DNA of 6,519 nt, from NCBI GenBank assembly GCA_016200445.1, contig JACQEQ010000373.1, forward strand, positions 1-6,519, in the 5' to 3' direction. The notes under the pieces were generated by a model that saw only the letters and a list, made by a program, of their open reading frames with translations, did no database searches and was not told the DNA's origin. The stretch is from Gammaproteobacteria bacterium. GTDB taxonomy: Bacteria > Pseudomonadota > Gammaproteobacteria > SG8-11. Positions 5,212 to 6,519 of the stretch are shown in pieces. Within the stretch, counting starts at the first letter, position 1; the number at the start of each line of letters is the position of its first letter. The translations under genes were made by a program, and so were the position numbers.

Positions 5212-6519
5212 TCAATTGGAAATCGGCTTTGATTTGAGATCGGCGCGGATTTGTCTTGCGCAATCCACACCGCTGCGCACCGCGCCTTCCAACGTGGCCG
5301 GGTAGCCGGTGGCGGTGTAGTCGCCCGCCAGCCACAGACCGCGCACCGGGGTGGTGTTTGCTGGGCGTAACGTATTGATGCCGACGCGACACGCAAACGT
5401 CGCGCGTTTTTCGCGGATCACCATTGAGCTGTAGTGTGTCGGCCATGCGGGATAGCGTTGCGCGATTTCGTCGCGCACGCGTTGAATTAATTCGTCGTTA
5501 CTCAACTCCATGTGCGTGCCGCGTGCGCTGATCACCGCCGCCATCAAGCCGGGTTGATCGCAATGCGCGCGGTCGACCAACCACTGCGTGAGCGTGCCGG
5601 TGAAACCCACCATGCCGGTGTGCAAGGTCACGTGCGCGGGATAGCGCAAATACACGGTGCAAATCGGCTCATAATTGAGTTGTTCCAAATTGCGCGCGAT
5701 GATTTGTAACGGCGCATGCGGCGCGAGCAACCGCGCCGTTGCGTAGGCGGGTGTGGCGAGCACGACGTGCTGGCTAGCATGGAGTTGTTGGGCGGATACG
5801 ACGGCGGCGATGGTGTCGTTCGCGATGCGCAATTCGGTGATGCGCTCGCCAAGAACCACCCGGCCACCGTGTTGTTCAATGAATTCCAGCGCGGGTGCCG
5901 GAAATGTTTGGCCCAGGTCGGTCGCGGCGAACAGCACGTCGCTGTCGGCGCGCCGCCGCGCAAACGCGTCGCGCAATACCGCCAGAAACACCTGCGCGGA
6001 GGCTTCATTTAAAGGGGTATTCAGCGTGGCCAGACACAGCGGCTCCCATAGGCATTCGATCAAGCGCGGCGATTGGCGATGCCGCGCAAGCAACTGCACG
6101 AGACTGATGTCCTGCGCGAGTTGAAACCGCCGCCACGCCAACGCGACACAAAAGCGCAAAGCACCGCGCCGTTCCTGCGCATTGATGCCGCGTGCACTGA
6201 GCAGCGCACTGATCAGATGCAGTGGGGCGGGTAAGTTGGGTGCAGTAAGTGAAAATTCTGCTGCGGAGGTATGCATGCGCAGTTGCAGACGCCGCCGTAC
6301 CGGTGCGGGTGCGTGCACCAGTGTGAGCAAGCGCAAGGTCTCGCGGTATGCGCCGATCATTAAATGCTGGCCGTTGTCGACACGCTCGGCATCGAACGCT
6401 AAGCAACGCGCGCGCCCACCCAGTTGCCGCGCCGCTTCGATCAACGTGACAGGTACGCCGTTTTGACATAATTCAATTGCGGTCGCGAGCCCGGCCCAAC
6501 CGCCGCCGACGATGGTGAC
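5212..6519 (-). CDS. hpnE: Hydroxysqualene dehydroxylase (squalene-associated FAD-dependent desaturase), N-terminus cut by the window
   Basis: Flavoprotein of the phytoene-desaturase/amine-oxidase fold. In the HpnC-HpnD-HpnE route, HpnE reduces hydroxysqualene to squalene, the precursor of hopanoids. The frame stays open to the window edge, so 435 residues are visible and probably only a few N-terminal ones are missing. The FAD-binding motif IVGGGWAGLATA is at visible residues 3-14, followed by LIEAARQLGGRAR (26-38), which has the ribose-binding glutamate and the GGR motif. The C-terminal flavin motif GLWLAGDYTATGYPATLEGA (394-413) leads into VRSG. An internal TTG at 6444 falls after the first FAD motif and is not the start. 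Related desaturases (phytoene, zeta-carotene) share the fold, but the family-style motifs fit HpnE best. hpnC and hpnD would be expected to the right, beyond the window. Confidence 0.85.
   Translation of the reverse strand, partial: VTIVGGGWAGLATAIELCQNGVPVTLIEAARQLGGRARCLAFDAERVDNGQHLMIGAYRETLRLLTLVHAPAPVRRRLQLRMHTSAAEFSLTAPNLPAPLHLISALLSARGINAQERRGALRFCVALAWRRFQLAQDISLVQLLARHRQSPRLIECLWEPLCLATLNTPLNEASAQVFLAVLRDAFARRRADSDVLFAATDLGQTFPAPALEFIEQHGGRVVLGERITELRIANDTIAAVVSAQQLHASQHVVLATPAYATARLLAPHAPLQIIARNLEQLNYEPICTVYLRYPAHVTLHTGMVGFTGTLTQWLVDRAHCDQPGLMAAVISARGTHMELSNDELIQRVRDEIAQRYPAWPTHYSSMVIREKRATFACRVGINTLRPANTTPVRGLWLAGDYTATGYPATLEGAVRSGVDCARQIRADLKSKPISN

Noticed and set aside
5628..6469. 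Long alternative frames on both strands inside hpnE
   Set aside because: High G+C coding DNA produces long shadow frames. The products are low-complexity and rich in Arg, Ala and Ser, with no motifs, while the hpnE frame has clear FAD motifs at both ends.

Overview
The window looks like chromosomal DNA of a beta- or gammaproteobacterium. The gene order pcnB-folK-deoxynucleoside kinase-panB-panC and the proteobacterial FabI type point that way. An HpnE homologue suggests that the organism makes squalene or hopanoids. The species cannot be named from the sequence alone. No tRNA, rRNA, CRISPR array, insertion sequence or phage gene was seen.

Layout: two gene groups face each other. The left group is on the + strand. 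It holds the last 56 codons of pcnB (1-171), folK (177-674, GTG start), a deoxynucleoside kinase (729-1382, probably a GTG start), panB (1379-2185, overlapping the kinase by ATGA) and panC (2348-3199). The first four are packed tightly. A 162-bp AT-richer gap with a strong palindrome precedes panC. The right group is on the - strand and reads leftward: hpnE (running off the right edge, ending at 5212), fabI (5164-4361), a small GFA/CENP-V-fold zinc protein (4340-3945), then an unrecognised ORF of 181 codons (3881-3336). The groups converge on 3200-3335, which holds a plausible terminator.

Function: folK (folate synthesis), panB (which uses methylene-tetrahydrofolate) and panC (pantoate to pantothenate) form a vitamin group, with a nucleoside-salvage kinase inserted. 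panD is not adjacent. The right group pairs isoprenoid lipid synthesis (hpnE) with the last reduction step of fatty-acid elongation (fabI).

The least explained part is 3200-3950. It is poorer in G+C than its neighbours and encodes an unrecognised protein with a good ribosome-binding site. A perfect 14-bp palindrome and a cluster of ACATT-type repeats lie just upstream of that protein. No convincing new multi-gene system is visible; the rest is well-known metabolism.
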